Source: Mycobacterium paraffinicum
Lineage (GTDB): Bacteria > Actinomycetota > Actinomycetes > Mycobacteriales > Mycobacteriaceae
Reading direction: 5' to 3'
Length of the DNA stretch: 64,000 nucleotides
NCBI RefSeq assembly: GCF_001907675.1
Contig: NZ_MPNT01000005.1
Span: forward strand, 186,001-250,000
Part shown: positions 24,707 to 33,025 of the stretch, in pieces
How the letters are laid out: each line of letters opens with the position of its first letter
Numbering within the stretch: position 1 is the stretch's first letter
Program-made: the position numbers and the translations under genes
The notes under the pieces: model-generated
Seen by the model: the letters and a program-made list of their open reading frames with translations, nothing else
Database searches by the model: none
What the model was told of the DNA's origin: nothing

Positions 24707-25006
24707 GGAAACCTCCCGACGCCAGCAATTCAGCAACACCATAGTCCACCGCTGACCACGGTTTGGGGAAACTCCCGCAACGGCCGATTCCGGACTGACG
24801 CCCGAGCGTTTCCAGGGGTCCGACGACGTTAGGACTCCCAATCCCCTTTCGCCAAGCGGCCAGGCCGTTACGGCTATTTCCTGGAATTACGCCGCCGCCC
24901 GGCCGTGCGCCGGTTCGGAGATTGTGCGGCTTCACTGAGCGTGTCGCGGCATGCTTTAGTACCGTTAATCCGCAAACGAGCGCTCGCCAAATGACGATGT
25001 CAGTAA

Positions 25007-26104
25007 ATGGCCGAGCGTCACCACATGACCGGGAGAGTTGACCGGATGGGTCTTAGCCTCCGAGGCCCCTTCGGCCTTCTGGCAGGCCGATACCGTTTGC
25101 GGTTGCGCGCTGACGCGGGCAGCGGTTTTTACGGCAAGCATCAGGTTCGGCTGCTGCGGATCTTTTTGGGCGCCACCACGTTCCTTTACACCTGGGGCGT
25201 GGTGTTCAGCACCTTCATCCGAATCCATCCCGGGTTGAAGCCGGGGAACCCGACCGGGGGCATCGCGGCTGTCGTGCTCGGTGTCGCGGCGTTGGCGTGG
25301 CTGGCCGTCCGGCCCGACAAGCTCGGGCCGGCGACGGCCGTGGCGATCGTGGCCACACCCATAGTGATGGCCTTCCACGTCGCGATCGTCGCCGAGTTCG
25401 TCTGCCTGATCGCCCCGATGTTTCTGGCGATGTACCTCCGCGGGTTCTACTCGCCGCGCCGGGGGGCGGTGCTGGTCGGCGCGCTCACCGTGGCGTGTGT
25501 CGTCGCGCTTGCGCTCGCGCCCATGCCCAAGTTGTACATCGACTACCTCATCTTCGTGATCGCGATCGTCGGCGCCGCCGAGTCGTTCGGCCTGTTGACG
25601 CGGACTCTGGTCGCCGCGGCGTGCACCGACCCGCTCACCGGGCTGCTCAACCGTGCCGGCTGGGAGATTGCCACCGCCGACTTGCTCGCTCGAGCCCGTT
25701 CGACCGCGATCACCGTCACCGTTGTCGCGCTGGACATCGACAACTTCAAACAGATCAACGACACCGACGGACATGTCGCCGGCGATCGGCACCTGATCAG
25801 TCGCGCGGCTTGCTGGCGAGAAGTGGCCCCCGCGAACGCCGTTTTGGCCAGGTTCGGCGGCGACGAGTTCGCGGTGTGTATCGCCGACCGCGCCGGTCGC
25901 AAGCCGACGGCGGCAGAGCAATTCGTGGACGCCGCGCGGCTATATACGCCGGGCACCAGCATCGGGACCGCGTCGGCCGGCGGCAAGAACGCCGATATCG
26001 CCACGCTGCACGCCGCCGCGGACGCCGAGCTCTATATCGCCAAGCAGAAGCGAATCTCCGATGCCCGTGAGACCGATCTGCACCGGCACTTTGAGCCCCG
26101 CTGA
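25007..26104 (+). CDS. Membrane-bound GGDEF diguanylate cyclase
   Basis: 365 residues. Four to six hydrophobic helices at about 47-195 form the sensor part; the GGDEF domain starts at CTDPLTGLLNRAG (206-218). ALDIDNFKQIND and GHVAGD supply metal and GTP ligands, and G284-G-D-E-F288 is the intact active site. No RxxD inhibition site precedes it (the place reads PANA). It should make c-di-GMP from GTP. ATG 25046 has a better ribosome-binding site (GGGAGA) than 25007 and may be the real start. It faces away from the kinase gene across a 300-base spacer. Confidence 0.85.
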   Translation: MAERHHMTGRVDRMGLSLRGPFGLLAGRYRLRLRADAGSGFYGKHQVRLLRIFLGATTFLYTWGVVFSTFIRIHPGLKPGNPTGGIAAVVLGVAALAWLAVRPDKLGPATAVAIVATPIVMAFHVAIVAEFVCLIAPMFLAMYLRGFYSPRRGAVLVGALTVACVVALALAPMPKLYIDYLIFVIAIVGAAESFGLLTRTLVAAACTDPLTGLLNRAGWEIATADLLARARSTAITVTVVALDIDNFKQINDTDGHVAGDRHLISRAACWREVAPANAVLARFGGDEFAVCIADRAGRKPTAAEQFVDAARLYTPGTSIGTASAGGKNADIATLHAAADAELYIAKQKRISDARETDLHRHFEPR

Positions 26105-26127
26105 ACTGCTTGCGTCGCAAGCAGTTC
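26103..26127. terminator. 25-base perfect palindrome at the diguanylate cyclase stop
   Basis: GAACTGCTTGCG-T-CGCAAGCAGTTC, with 12-base perfect arms, overlaps the TGA stop codon. A strong hairpin in RNA; no T run follows, so it may be an intrinsic terminator of the mycobacterial kind or an mRNA-stabilising structure. Confidence 0.55.
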
Positions 26128-26328
26128 GCCCGGCCCTGGGCGGGGGTCGCAGCGGAGCGGAGACGTTGCAAAGCTGCGAATTTGGGTCGCTTGACTGGTC
26201 GTGGGTGGCTCACGAAATGATCGACAGCTCATATATTTCGCATTTGGCCCGCGCCGGCCGATTATTTCTTCGCGCGCGCGAGCGCGTCGCTGCGGCTCCC
26301 CTGCGGCGACCACCACCATGGTTCGCGA

Positions 26329-26560
26329 TCACCTGTTGGAATCACGTGCGGTGAAACCGCGCAGGAGCGCGCATAGGCCGGCCTCGAATTGGTTCTCGCT
26401 GGCGGCATTAGGGAGTTCGTCGGCCAGTTCGTGAAGCGCATTACGACGCTGCCGTTCCCGGACGTCGTCGACGCTCACAGGATGCTCGATAGTCTCGAAC
26501 CTGGACACAAGCTGGTCCTGCAGATGGCGAGCGATTAAGCGCGACACGCGCTGGTGTCTT
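26329..26560 (-). pseudogene. Probable C-terminal remnant of a TetR-family regulator
   Basis: The frame ends HELADELPNAASENQFEAGLCALLRGFTA, which resembles the last helices of TetR/AcrR proteins (usually F-FGL--LL-GL). Upstream SRLIARHLQDQLVSRF fits the same domain, but beyond about 26570 the frame turns Arg-rich and no helix-turn-helix is present. The gene may be truncated. The stretch 26128-26328 shows nothing. Confidence 0.35.
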
Positions 26561-26758
26561 GCCCTCCGGTGGTGGGCCGCGGGATCCGCGCGATCGCGGC
26601 GATCCCTTGGTCCCTGCACGCGCACCAGCCGTCCGGCCGCCTGGGTCGGAGTAATCCTGCGCCGATGGAGCAAATTCAGTTCGGCTAAGTAGCAATCCAG
26701 AAAGCCACACCCGAAGACGGAAAGCTTTGGTGCACAGCCGATCCCGGCTGCGGGAGGC

Positions 26759-27232
26759 TCAGTGCGGGCAGGTTGCTCTAAACGTGAAGTCAGTGAGCTT
26801 GGTGTAGTCGTGAAGCTGTTTGATCTTGCCAGTCACCGTGTAACTGTCACCGTCTTGCGTTAGCGCCGGGGTCGGCGCTCCTCCGGTCGATGTCGGCTCC
26901 CAGAAGTACGCGATGCCATCGGCGCTGAAGTCCAGCGTTTCGAGCTTGCCGCCCGCGACGTCGACAATGACAGTGTCATCGGACTGCGTTTTGGCCGTGA
27001 CGAGTACCGCGCCACCCATGCCGCGGCACTGGACGTCGTGCAGCGGGAAAGCTCTGCCGGCCAACGTCAATGAGTCGCGTTGCGCCGTCGCGGCACCGGC
27101 GGGCGTGCTGGTTGAGTTGACCGCGGGAGCCGTTACAGATGGGGGTCGATGGCCGCAGGCCGTGGTCGGCGTGCTAGCGACGAGGAGCAGGATCGCAGCT
27201 GTAATTCCACTGGCGGACGTTGATCTGAGCAA
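26759..27232 (-). CDS. LpqH (19 kDa antigen)-family lipoprotein
   Basis: About 157 residues. The N-terminal hydrophobic segment ITAAILLLVAS is followed by TPTTAC, a weak lipobox. The mature part follows the LpqH layout: Thr/Ala-rich linker, DVQCRGMGGAVLV with the first conserved Cys, central strands, DGDSYTVTGKI, and the second Cys near the end (FRATCPH). Surface lipoproteins of this family are mycobacterial antigens. I prefer TTG 27232, which has AGAGGA nine or so bases upstream; TTG 27268 gives 12 more residues. Confidence 0.7.
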   Translation of the reverse strand: MLRSTSASGITAAILLLVASTPTTACGHRPPSVTAPAVNSTSTPAGAATAQRDSLTLAGRAFPLHDVQCRGMGGAVLVTAKTQSDDTVIVDVAGGKLETLDFSADGIAYFWEPTSTGGAPTPALTQDGDSYTVTGKIKQLHDYTKLTDFTFRATCPH

Positions 27233-27357
27233 TGTTGAGAGCTGTCCTCTGCAAAAGTCTTTAGGCAAATGAACGGTCGCACCGACACTCCGGTGGTGTG
27301 CGGTCTCTGGTCGAACCTTCTCGGTGCAGCCTCAGGGCCGTACCGACGTCACCGCTA

Positions 27358-27603
27358 CTAGCCCATTGTCAAGATCGCGACCGCGGCGACACCGATCACC
27401 ACCGCGAGAGCTACCAAAATCACCGTGATCGCCGCGCGCACGATCTCTTCTTCCGTGGGTCGCCAGCGCGGCTTCGGTCCGGCGAGAACGGTTTCCCCTT
27501 GCCAGGCGATAGCGTTGACTTTCGCTACAGCCGAAGCGACATCGTCGTGTGCGCGGGACGAGTATCTCTGGATTGGCTCGTGCGCGGCGATTGCGGTTGT
27601 CAT
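27358..27603 (-). CDS. Small single-pass membrane protein
   Basis: 81 residues. The N-terminal 55 are polar (MTTAIAAHEPIQRYSSRAHD, then KPRWRPTEEE) and a C-terminal helix (AAITVILVALAVVIGVAAVAIL) ends the protein, so it is probably tail-anchored. ATG 27603 with GGGGGTGAT upstream. No family recognised. Confidence 0.55.
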   Translation of the reverse strand: MTTAIAAHEPIQRYSSRAHDDVASAVAKVNAIAWQGETVLAGPKPRWRPTEEEIVRAAITVILVALAVVIGVAAVAILTMG

Positions 27604-27878
27604 ATCACCCCCAGGCTTGCGGACGCCGATCGGCGTTATTTGAGCGGAAAGCTTCGGACTTCTCGTTAATCCAATGATAAGAGTACGAAAATCACGATTG
27701 CGGTAACGATCCTTAACGGTCGCGGCACGGAGTCGCGCTCCGCGCCGACCGTGCTCGGCCGCCAAGAGGCATCACGGCGGCCGGTGGCCAAGTTTGGGAT
27801 CGGTAGCGGCGGGCGCGCCATTTACTTCAACTCCAGAGCGCCCGACCACGGGCCGTCCGACGGGATAGGACCATCAAG

Positions 27879-28220
27879 ATGCGACGAATCGTGCGGTTAG
27901 CGACCACCGCCCTGGTGGCCGGCGGACTGGGTGTCGCGGGTCTCGGGCTCGCCGCAGGCACCGCGAACGCCGATGGCGGCCCGCACCGCTGGTGCCCCGG
28001 CGAACCTCTGCCGCCGACCGGGAACCATGTCACCAATCCGGTGATCTGGGACAACAACATCTGCCACACCTACTACTACGTCTACTTTGGGCAGGGCAAT
28101 GTCGCCCAGAACATTTGGGACGGCGACAATCCACCGGCCCCTCCACCCCCGCCGCCGCCGGCCCTCATCAATAGAGACAACTGTCAACAGATCCTGGGTA
28201 TCTTCTGCCCCCACGCGTGA
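27879..28220 (+). CDS. Secreted Cys/Pro-rich hypothetical protein
   Basis: 113 residues. Signal peptide MRRIVRLATTALVAGG... with a cleavage site near ANA-D. The mature domain starts with HRWCPGEPLPPTGNHV and continues WDNNICHTYYYVYFGQGN, a pattern recurring in small secreted mycobacterial proteins. A run of seven prolines precedes a C-terminal pair of Cys (NCQQILGIFCPHA). Probably disulfide-bonded and exported by Sec; function unknown. Confidence 0.75.
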   Translation: MRRIVRLATTALVAGGLGVAGLGLAAGTANADGGPHRWCPGEPLPPTGNHVTNPVIWDNNICHTYYYVYFGQGNVAQNIWDGDNPPAPPPPPPPALINRDNCQQILGIFCPHA

Positions 28221-28273
28221 CGGGCGTCGACCGCTGGGTGCTGATCGGCCCGATCCTCGATTAGGTTGATCGA

Positions 28274-28786
28274 GTGGCCGCAAACAGTCTCCGTACACAC
28301 AAGACCGCCCGCCGCTTCTTGACGGTATGGTGCGTGGCCGTGGCCGCCGCGGGTCTGTTCGTCGAGTGGCGGATCGACGAGCGGGCGCAACCGTGTTGGA
28401 GTGTGCGGCAATTCATCGATTTCAACCGCGACATGCAGGCCTCGCTGAAAGCCAAGACGCGGTTCGCGCCGCCGGGCTCCTACGAACAGAACTCGGTGCC
28501 CACCGACGCCGACTATCAGGCATTCCTCGACGGCCTGCAGCGGCGAGCCAACCAGGTGACCGCGCCCGGCCTGTCGGCCCACGCTCAGCGGGCGGCGGCG
28601 CTGGCCCGAGAATTCATGAAGAGCGCAAAACAGATGAACGATGACCTAGGCAGACAAGACCCGCTGAAAACGGAACTGCCGCCGTCGGCGAAAGCGGTCG
28701 CCCGGATCAACCAGGAGTTCGGCGACGAGATGGCCACCCTGGCACGGGCCTGCCCCACCGATGCAGCGCACACCTTTTGGCGTTGA
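28274..28786 (+). CDS. Membrane-anchored hypothetical protein
   Basis: 170 residues from GTG 28274. One hydrophobic segment near the N-terminus (FLTVWCVAVAAAGLFVEW) acts as signal anchor. The remainder is helical and charged, with conserved-looking SVRQFIDFNRDM and an uncleaved body outside the membrane. Two cysteines (near residues 41 and 160). The 53-base gap after the secreted protein at 27879 allows cotranscription. No family recognised. Confidence 0.6.
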   Translation: MAANSLRTHKTARRFLTVWCVAVAAAGLFVEWRIDERAQPCWSVRQFIDFNRDMQASLKAKTRFAPPGSYEQNSVPTDADYQAFLDGLQRRANQVTAPGLSAHAQRAAALAREFMKSAKQMNDDLGRQDPLKTELPPSAKAVARINQEFGDEMATLARACPTDAAHTFWR

Positions 28787-28929
28787 ATTCGAGTTGCTTT
28801 GCAGCTTAAGGAGTTTCAGCTCCTTGGCCTCAACGCAGTTGGCTGTTGGCGCAATCTCTATTCTGGTGTCTTACAGTTGACTCACTCGATCGCGGGAGCC
28901 CGCGAGAGGCGACTGCGAGAGGAACGACC

Positions 28930-29748
28930 GTGCCCACCATTACTACCTCGGACGGCGTCGAGATCTTCTATAAGGACTGGGGTTCTGGCCAGCCGATCGT
29001 TTTCAGTCATGGCTGGCCGCTGACGGCCGACGACTGGGACGCGCAGATGATGTTCTTCCTGCGCCAGGGCTATCGGGTGATTGCTCATGACCGCCGCGGC
29101 CATGGCCGGTCCGAGCAGGTCGGGACCGGCAATGACATCGAGCATTGGGTGGCCGATCTGGCTGCGCTGACCGAGCAGCTTGATCTGCGCGACGCCGTCC
29201 ACATTGGGCACTCGACCGGCGGCGCTGAAGTGGCCTGCTATGTGGCGCGCCATCAGGAGCGGGTCGCCAAGGCGGTGCTGGTGTCTTCCCCGACACCGAG
29301 TATGGCGCAGGCAGACAACAATCCGGGCGGGCAACCTCAGGAGTGGTTCGACGCGGTACGCGCGGGCGTCTTGGGAAATCGATCGGAGTTCTTTCGCGCG
29401 GTACCGGAGGGGCCGTTCTACGGATTCAACCGCCCAGGTGTGGAAGCGTCCGAGGCGGTCATCGCCAACTGGTGGCGTCAAGGCATGTCCGGCAGCGCCC
29501 AGGCTCACTACGAGACGGTGGTGTCCTGGCTGCGGGACTACTCCGACGAATTGCGGACGATCACCGTTGCCGTGCTGGTGATGCACGGCGATGACGATCA
29601 GATCGTTCCGTTCGCCAGTGCGGTGCCCCGAGCGGTCGACCTTCTCCAGAACGGTGCGTTGAAGACCTATGCCGGCTACCCCCACGGCATGCTGACCACG
29701 CACGCGGACGTGCTCAACCCGGACCTGCTCGCGTTCATCGCGTCCTGA
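28930..29748 (+). CDS. Alpha/beta hydrolase, non-heme chloroperoxidase type
   Basis: 272 residues close to cofactor-free haloperoxidases/esterases: ITTSDGVEIFYKDWGSGQPI start, oxyanion HGWP, nucleophile S95 in GHSTGG, acid Asp in HGDDDQIVP, and His in GYPHGM. Such enzymes hydrolyse esters and form peracids in vitro, which produces the haloperoxidase activity. GTG 28930 was chosen because the homology begins there and GAGAGGAACG precedes it. It stands alone; the upstream in-frame extension to 28846 has no similarity. Confidence 0.88.
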   Translation: MPTITTSDGVEIFYKDWGSGQPIVFSHGWPLTADDWDAQMMFFLRQGYRVIAHDRRGHGRSEQVGTGNDIEHWVADLAALTEQLDLRDAVHIGHSTGGAEVACYVARHQERVAKAVLVSSPTPSMAQADNNPGGQPQEWFDAVRAGVLGNRSEFFRAVPEGPFYGFNRPGVEASEAVIANWWRQGMSGSAQAHYETVVSWLRDYSDELRTITVAVLVMHGDDDQIVPFASAVPRAVDLLQNGALKTYAGYPHGMLTTHADVLNPDLLAFIAS

Positions 29749-29815
29749 TCGGCGGCGACCGCGGGGCGGCTTTGCATCAGGCCGCGTCCCAGGGTTGGTG
29801 CCGAAACAGCCTCGG

Positions 29816-30901
29816 CTATACCGCGATCCCCTCGATGATGCTGAGCGGGGATACGGTTTCGACAATGCGATTCAAGCGAAAACCGGCCTGGTCGAACAGC
29901 TGGCCATATTCGTCCGCGGTGCGTTCGCGAGCGCCGGCGACGACCAGCATCTCAAGGTCCACCCACTTGCCGTGGAAGTCGCGGTCGTGCTCGCGAATGA
30001 CGAACTCGCAGAGCAACAGGCGCGCACCGGCACGAGCTGAGGCGCGGACATTCTTGAGGATGCGCACCGCATCGTCCTCGGGCCAGTCGTGAATGACGTT
30101 CTTGAGCACATACGCGTCACCGCCCTGCGGTGCGGAATCGAAGAACGAGCCCTCTTCGATCCGGACGCGGTCCTCGACACCGTGCTTGCGCAGCAATGCC
30201 GGCGCGCCCGCCACGACCTCCGGAAGATCAAACAGCACCCCACGCGAATCCGGAGCCGTCTCCAGGATCGCCGCCAACAGTCGACCGTGTCCGCCACCGA
30301 CATCGACGATCGTGTCGAACGCACCAAAGTGGTAGGCGGCCGTCAACGGCACGGTCGCGAATTCGGACACATTGGTCATCGCAGTGTTGAAGATCCCCGC
30401 CAGCTCGGCTTCGTCGGCCAGGTACTCGAAGGCCGGTTTGCCGCGGAGCTCTGGGACGACCGCCTTTCCGGTCCGGATCGCATCGGTCAGTCGGCTCCAG
30501 TGCTCGCGATGCTGTGGCGACCCAACCCAACGCGCCATCCCGGACATGGACCCGGGCGCGTCCGTGCGCAGCGTGTCCGCCAGTGGGGTGAGTGCATAAC
30601 GGCCGTCACTGAGCTGCCGGAAGATCCCGATGCCGATCAACGCGCGCATGAGTCGCCTCAGAGCGTCGGCGTCGGCGCCGATCCGGTCCGCCAGCTGGTC
30701 GCCGGACAGCGGGCCACTCGCCAGGGCGTCCGCCACGCCGAGGTCCGCTGCGGATGTGATCGCTTGAGCAACCCAGGCGTTCATGATCAGCTCCATCATC
30801 ACCGCCGCAGGCGGAGCCGAGCGTTGACGCAGCCGTGACAAGTGGTGGCGGACCTGTTCAACGGTTCGCGCGACCTTGACCGGCGGAACCCTCGACGTCA
30901 A
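29816..30901 (-). CDS. SAM-dependent O-methyltransferase (COMT-like)
   Basis: 361 residues: dimerisation/winged-helix N-domain (MELIMNAWVAQAITSAADLGVADAL), then a Rossmann domain with IVDVGGGHGR for SAM and the catalytic His in NVIHDWPEDDAV. Family members methylate phenolic hydroxyls of small molecules such as polyketides and quinones. The TTG start at 30901 is preceded by GAAGGAGA. The next genes face away, and an AT-rich palindrome lies about 160 bases upstream. Confidence 0.88.
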   Translation of the reverse strand: MTSRVPPVKVARTVEQVRHHLSRLRQRSAPPAAVMMELIMNAWVAQAITSAADLGVADALASGPLSGDQLADRIGADADALRRLMRALIGIGIFRQLSDGRYALTPLADTLRTDAPGSMSGMARWVGSPQHREHWSRLTDAIRTGKAVVPELRGKPAFEYLADEAELAGIFNTAMTNVSEFATVPLTAAYHFGAFDTIVDVGGGHGRLLAAILETAPDSRGVLFDLPEVVAGAPALLRKHGVEDRVRIEEGSFFDSAPQGGDAYVLKNVIHDWPEDDAVRILKNVRASARAGARLLLCEFVIREHDRDFHGKWVDLEMLVVAGARERTADEYGQLFDQAGFRLNRIVETVSPLSIIEGIAV

Positions 30902-31058
30902 GTGACTCTCCTTCTCGTCCAACGATGGACGCGTTGTGCGGCTGATGCTCTCGCGCGCTAGGAAAGCCACGATAGAGCAGTCACACCCGTTCACCTCGGC
31001 GGTGCGCTGTGAACCGGTCGAACCCGTGCGCATCGAACTATGCCCGGAAACCCCGAAC

Positions 31059-31078
31059 ATTTCAACAATGATTGAAAT
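31059..31078. promoter_or_regulatory. AT-rich palindrome ATTTCAA-N6-TTGAAAT
   Basis: Perfect 7-base arms, in the divergent spacer between the O-methyltransferase (start 30901) and the mini-lipoprotein (start 31134). Such A/T-rich symmetry is rare in this GC-rich window and looks like a MarR/ArsR-type operator, though no such regulator is adjacent. Confidence 0.5.
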
Positions 31079-31133
31079 AATGGCGCGGTCGACCTATAGT
31101 CCTGGACAAGGGGGTCGAATGAACGGAGGCGTC

Positions 31134-31253
31134 ATGTCACGAGTCGTCACTAAGGTCGTCGTTGCGGCGATGCTCGCATTGACAGCAATTTCAGCGACCG
31201 GATGCGTTCCGGCGGCCACCGTAGGACCACCCCTGGGGGTTGCAGCGGGGTAA
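31134..31253 (+). CDS. Very short lipoprotein
   Basis: 39 residues: MSRVVTKVVVAAMLALTAISATGC and about 16 more. The signal region ends in a lipobox-like SATG-C, leaving a Pro/Val/Gly-rich mature peptide. ATG 31134 has GGAGG at 31125-31129. Short, but the combination of ribosome-binding site, signal and lipobox makes it credible. No function can be given. The 204 bases up to the next gene show nothing. Confidence 0.45.
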   Translation: MSRVVTKVVVAAMLALTAISATGCVPAATVGPPLGVAAG

Positions 31254-31457
31254 AGCTGCACCGGGTCGAACGGCCAAGGGGGCATGCCGTCAGGCTGGCG
31301 AGCGCTTGAGCGATGGCGAATGTTGTTGTCGCAGCACGGAAAGCAATCTGGCCACGCCCCTCCTCCCCCAGCCGCTGCCACACCATTCGCGGCGTCCCGG
31401 CTGTGACAACACGTCGGCTCTCGTCGGGGATCCATACTTGTTCGATGTGGCGAGTTT

Positions 31458-31838
31458 CTAGGAGACGAGCAATAGCGCGGTCGTGACGAGCATGACGGCG
31501 GCGGTGCCGCCGTGAACGCCCCAAGCGATCGACGTGGAACCGCCGTTGCGCAACACAATGGCTGCATCAGCGATCGGGATGATGGTGGCGGCCAACATAA
31601 CCCAGCCAACCAGGTGGGTGGCGCCGGCGACCATCAGGATGATGACGAACAGCCCCGTCGCAATGTCGCGCACGCCTTTGACGCTCAAGTAGGCGCCCGC
31701 GCCCGGCTGGTCGAGATCGGGCAGTACCCCATAGCCGGCCGCGGCGACACGCGGGGCGTGCAGGAAGCGCGCCCCGATGAAGATGATGGCCGCAGCGAGC
31801 AGGCCGGCGAGCGTATAACCGATGGTCGTGACAGTCAT
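31458..31838 (-). CDS. DUF4267-type four-helix membrane protein
   Basis: 126 residues with four hydrophobic helices (about 4-24, 58-77, 80-97, 104-124) and the SVKGVRDIATGLFV segment characteristic of DUF4267. ATG 31838 chosen. It starts 15 bases after the NIPSNAP stop, same strand, so the two probably form an operon controlled by the divergent TetR. Role unknown. Confidence 0.75.
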   Translation of the reverse strand: MTVTTIGYTLAGLLAAAIIFIGARFLHAPRVAAAGYGVLPDLDQPGAGAYLSVKGVRDIATGLFVIILMVAGATHLVGWVMLAATIIPIADAAIVLRNGGSTSIAWGVHGGTAAVMLVTTALLLVS

Positions 31839-31852
31839 GTCGAGCACCCCTT

Positions 31853-32170
31853 CTAGCGGATTGGTGAAAAATGCATCGCGTCAAGGACTTTCGTCCTGAC
31901 ATCGATGATGTCGCCGACGTCGAAGCCGGCCATGTCGGCGGCGAATTCCGGGCTGGTCATGATGCGTTGCGCGAGCTGCTCGGGGTCGGCGTCCGCGGGG
32001 TAGCGGATCAGCGCGACGAGCCGGTTGGCGCTACCGCTCCGTTCGGTCCACACACCGTGGGTGATGACCCCGAAGGTCTCGAAGGTCGCCAGGTGGCGGG
32101 CCCAATGCACGGTTGCATACCGCTGCAGCGCGCCCGGTGATCGCAGGGTGTAGATCCTGAGCTGAAACAT
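31853..32170 (-). CDS. NIPSNAP family protein
   Basis: 105 residues with the dimeric alpha/beta-barrel NIPSNAP pattern: MFQLRIYTLRSPGALQRYA opening, FGVITHGVWTE centre, LVALIRYPADADPE. Bacterial members are small heme- or ligand-binding-like proteins often placed beside monooxygenase or TetR genes. Two or three TAGC-type palindromes lie just upstream, between it and the TetR gene. Confidence 0.85.
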   Translation of the reverse strand: MFQLRIYTLRSPGALQRYATVHWARHLATFETFGVITHGVWTERSGSANRLVALIRYPADADPEQLAQRIMTSPEFAADMAGFDVGDIIDVRTKVLDAMHFSPIR

Positions 32171-32196
32171 GCCCTAGCTCCCTCCGATCTGACCGC

Positions 32197-32259
32197 TAGC
32201 AACGCTAACCCTGACGGCGGAAGCTGTCAATAGCGGTGCTAGATTTTCTAGTCGTGCTA
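32197..32259. promoter_or_regulatory. Three TAGC-N3-GCTA operators
   Basis: TAGC-AAC-GCTA (32197-32207), TAGC-GGT-GCTA (32231-32241) and TAGT-CGT-GCTA (32249-32259, one mismatch). All lie in the 98-base spacer between the divergent NIPSNAP and TetR genes. The last two are 18 bases apart. Likely TetR binding sites. Confidence 0.65.
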
Positions 32260-32268
32260 CTGTCGGGT

Positions 32269-32859
32269 ATGGCTATTGAGGATCGTCGTGAGCGGGAGCG
32301 GACCGCCCGGCGCGCGCTGATCGTGACAACGGCCCGCAGGTTGGCCGAGGCCGAAGGGTGGGAGGCCGTGACCACTCGTCGACTGTCGACCGAAATCGAA
32401 TACAGCCAGCCGGTGCTGTACAAGCACTTCACCGGCATGGACCAGATCGCCGACGCCGTCGCCGTCGACGGGTTCGGGGAGCTCGCCGTCGCGATTCGGG
32501 CCGCCCGGTCGGGCGGCGGCGCGGCCGGTGACGTTCTCGCCCGAATTGCGCAGGCATACCTCGACTTCGCCCGCGACAACCCGGCGGTATACGACGCCAT
32601 GTTCAGCCGCGCGACCACCTTGCGCTTCGCCGACCAGGACACTCCCCCGGAGCTGACGGCAGGCTTCGCGGAACTACGCCAAGCGGTGCGCCTGGTCGCC
32701 GACGAGCAGGATGCGGACGCGCTCACCGAAGTGTTGTGGGCCGCGCTGCACGGACTGGTCACCCTCACCCGCACCGGACGGCTGCGCCCGGGGCACGACG
32801 CCGAACGTCTCGAAACGCTGGTCAAGCAGTTCACCGGCAAAGGGACACCGCCGCGCTGA
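32269..32859 (+). CDS. TetR family transcriptional regulator
   Basis: 196 residues. HTH: ALIVTTARRLAEAEGWEAVTTRRL, with the recognition helix YSQPVLYKHFTG. C-terminal TetR_C domain (VLARIAQAYLDFARDNPAVYDAMF, then LWAALHGLVTLTRTGRL). ATG 32269 begins just after the third operator, so it probably autoregulates and controls the NIPSNAP-DUF4267 pair. Confidence 0.9.
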   Translation: MAIEDRRERERTARRALIVTTARRLAEAEGWEAVTTRRLSTEIEYSQPVLYKHFTGMDQIADAVAVDGFGELAVAIRAARSGGGAAGDVLARIAQAYLDFARDNPAVYDAMFSRATTLRFADQDTPPELTAGFAELRQAVRLVADEQDADALTEVLWAALHGLVTLTRTGRLRPGHDAERLETLVKQFTGKGTPPR

Positions 32860-33025
32860 GTCACCAGGTGGACGGCGCAGTGGCTTTTGGGGGCGAACCC
32901 GGTCTCGGGTCCGGCGTCCGTGGTGGATCACAATCGAATCCGGGCATGCTTCGGCGGCGAAGCGAGCTGTGTCGTGCTGCCAATGCTTGCTATCGAGGCA
33001 TCTCAGCGATCAGCCGGGCACCAGA

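Noticed and set aside
27859..27871. 13-base match GACGGGATAGGAC shared with 33927-33939
   Set aside because: In 64 kb a number of 13-base matches are expected by chance; the contexts differ.
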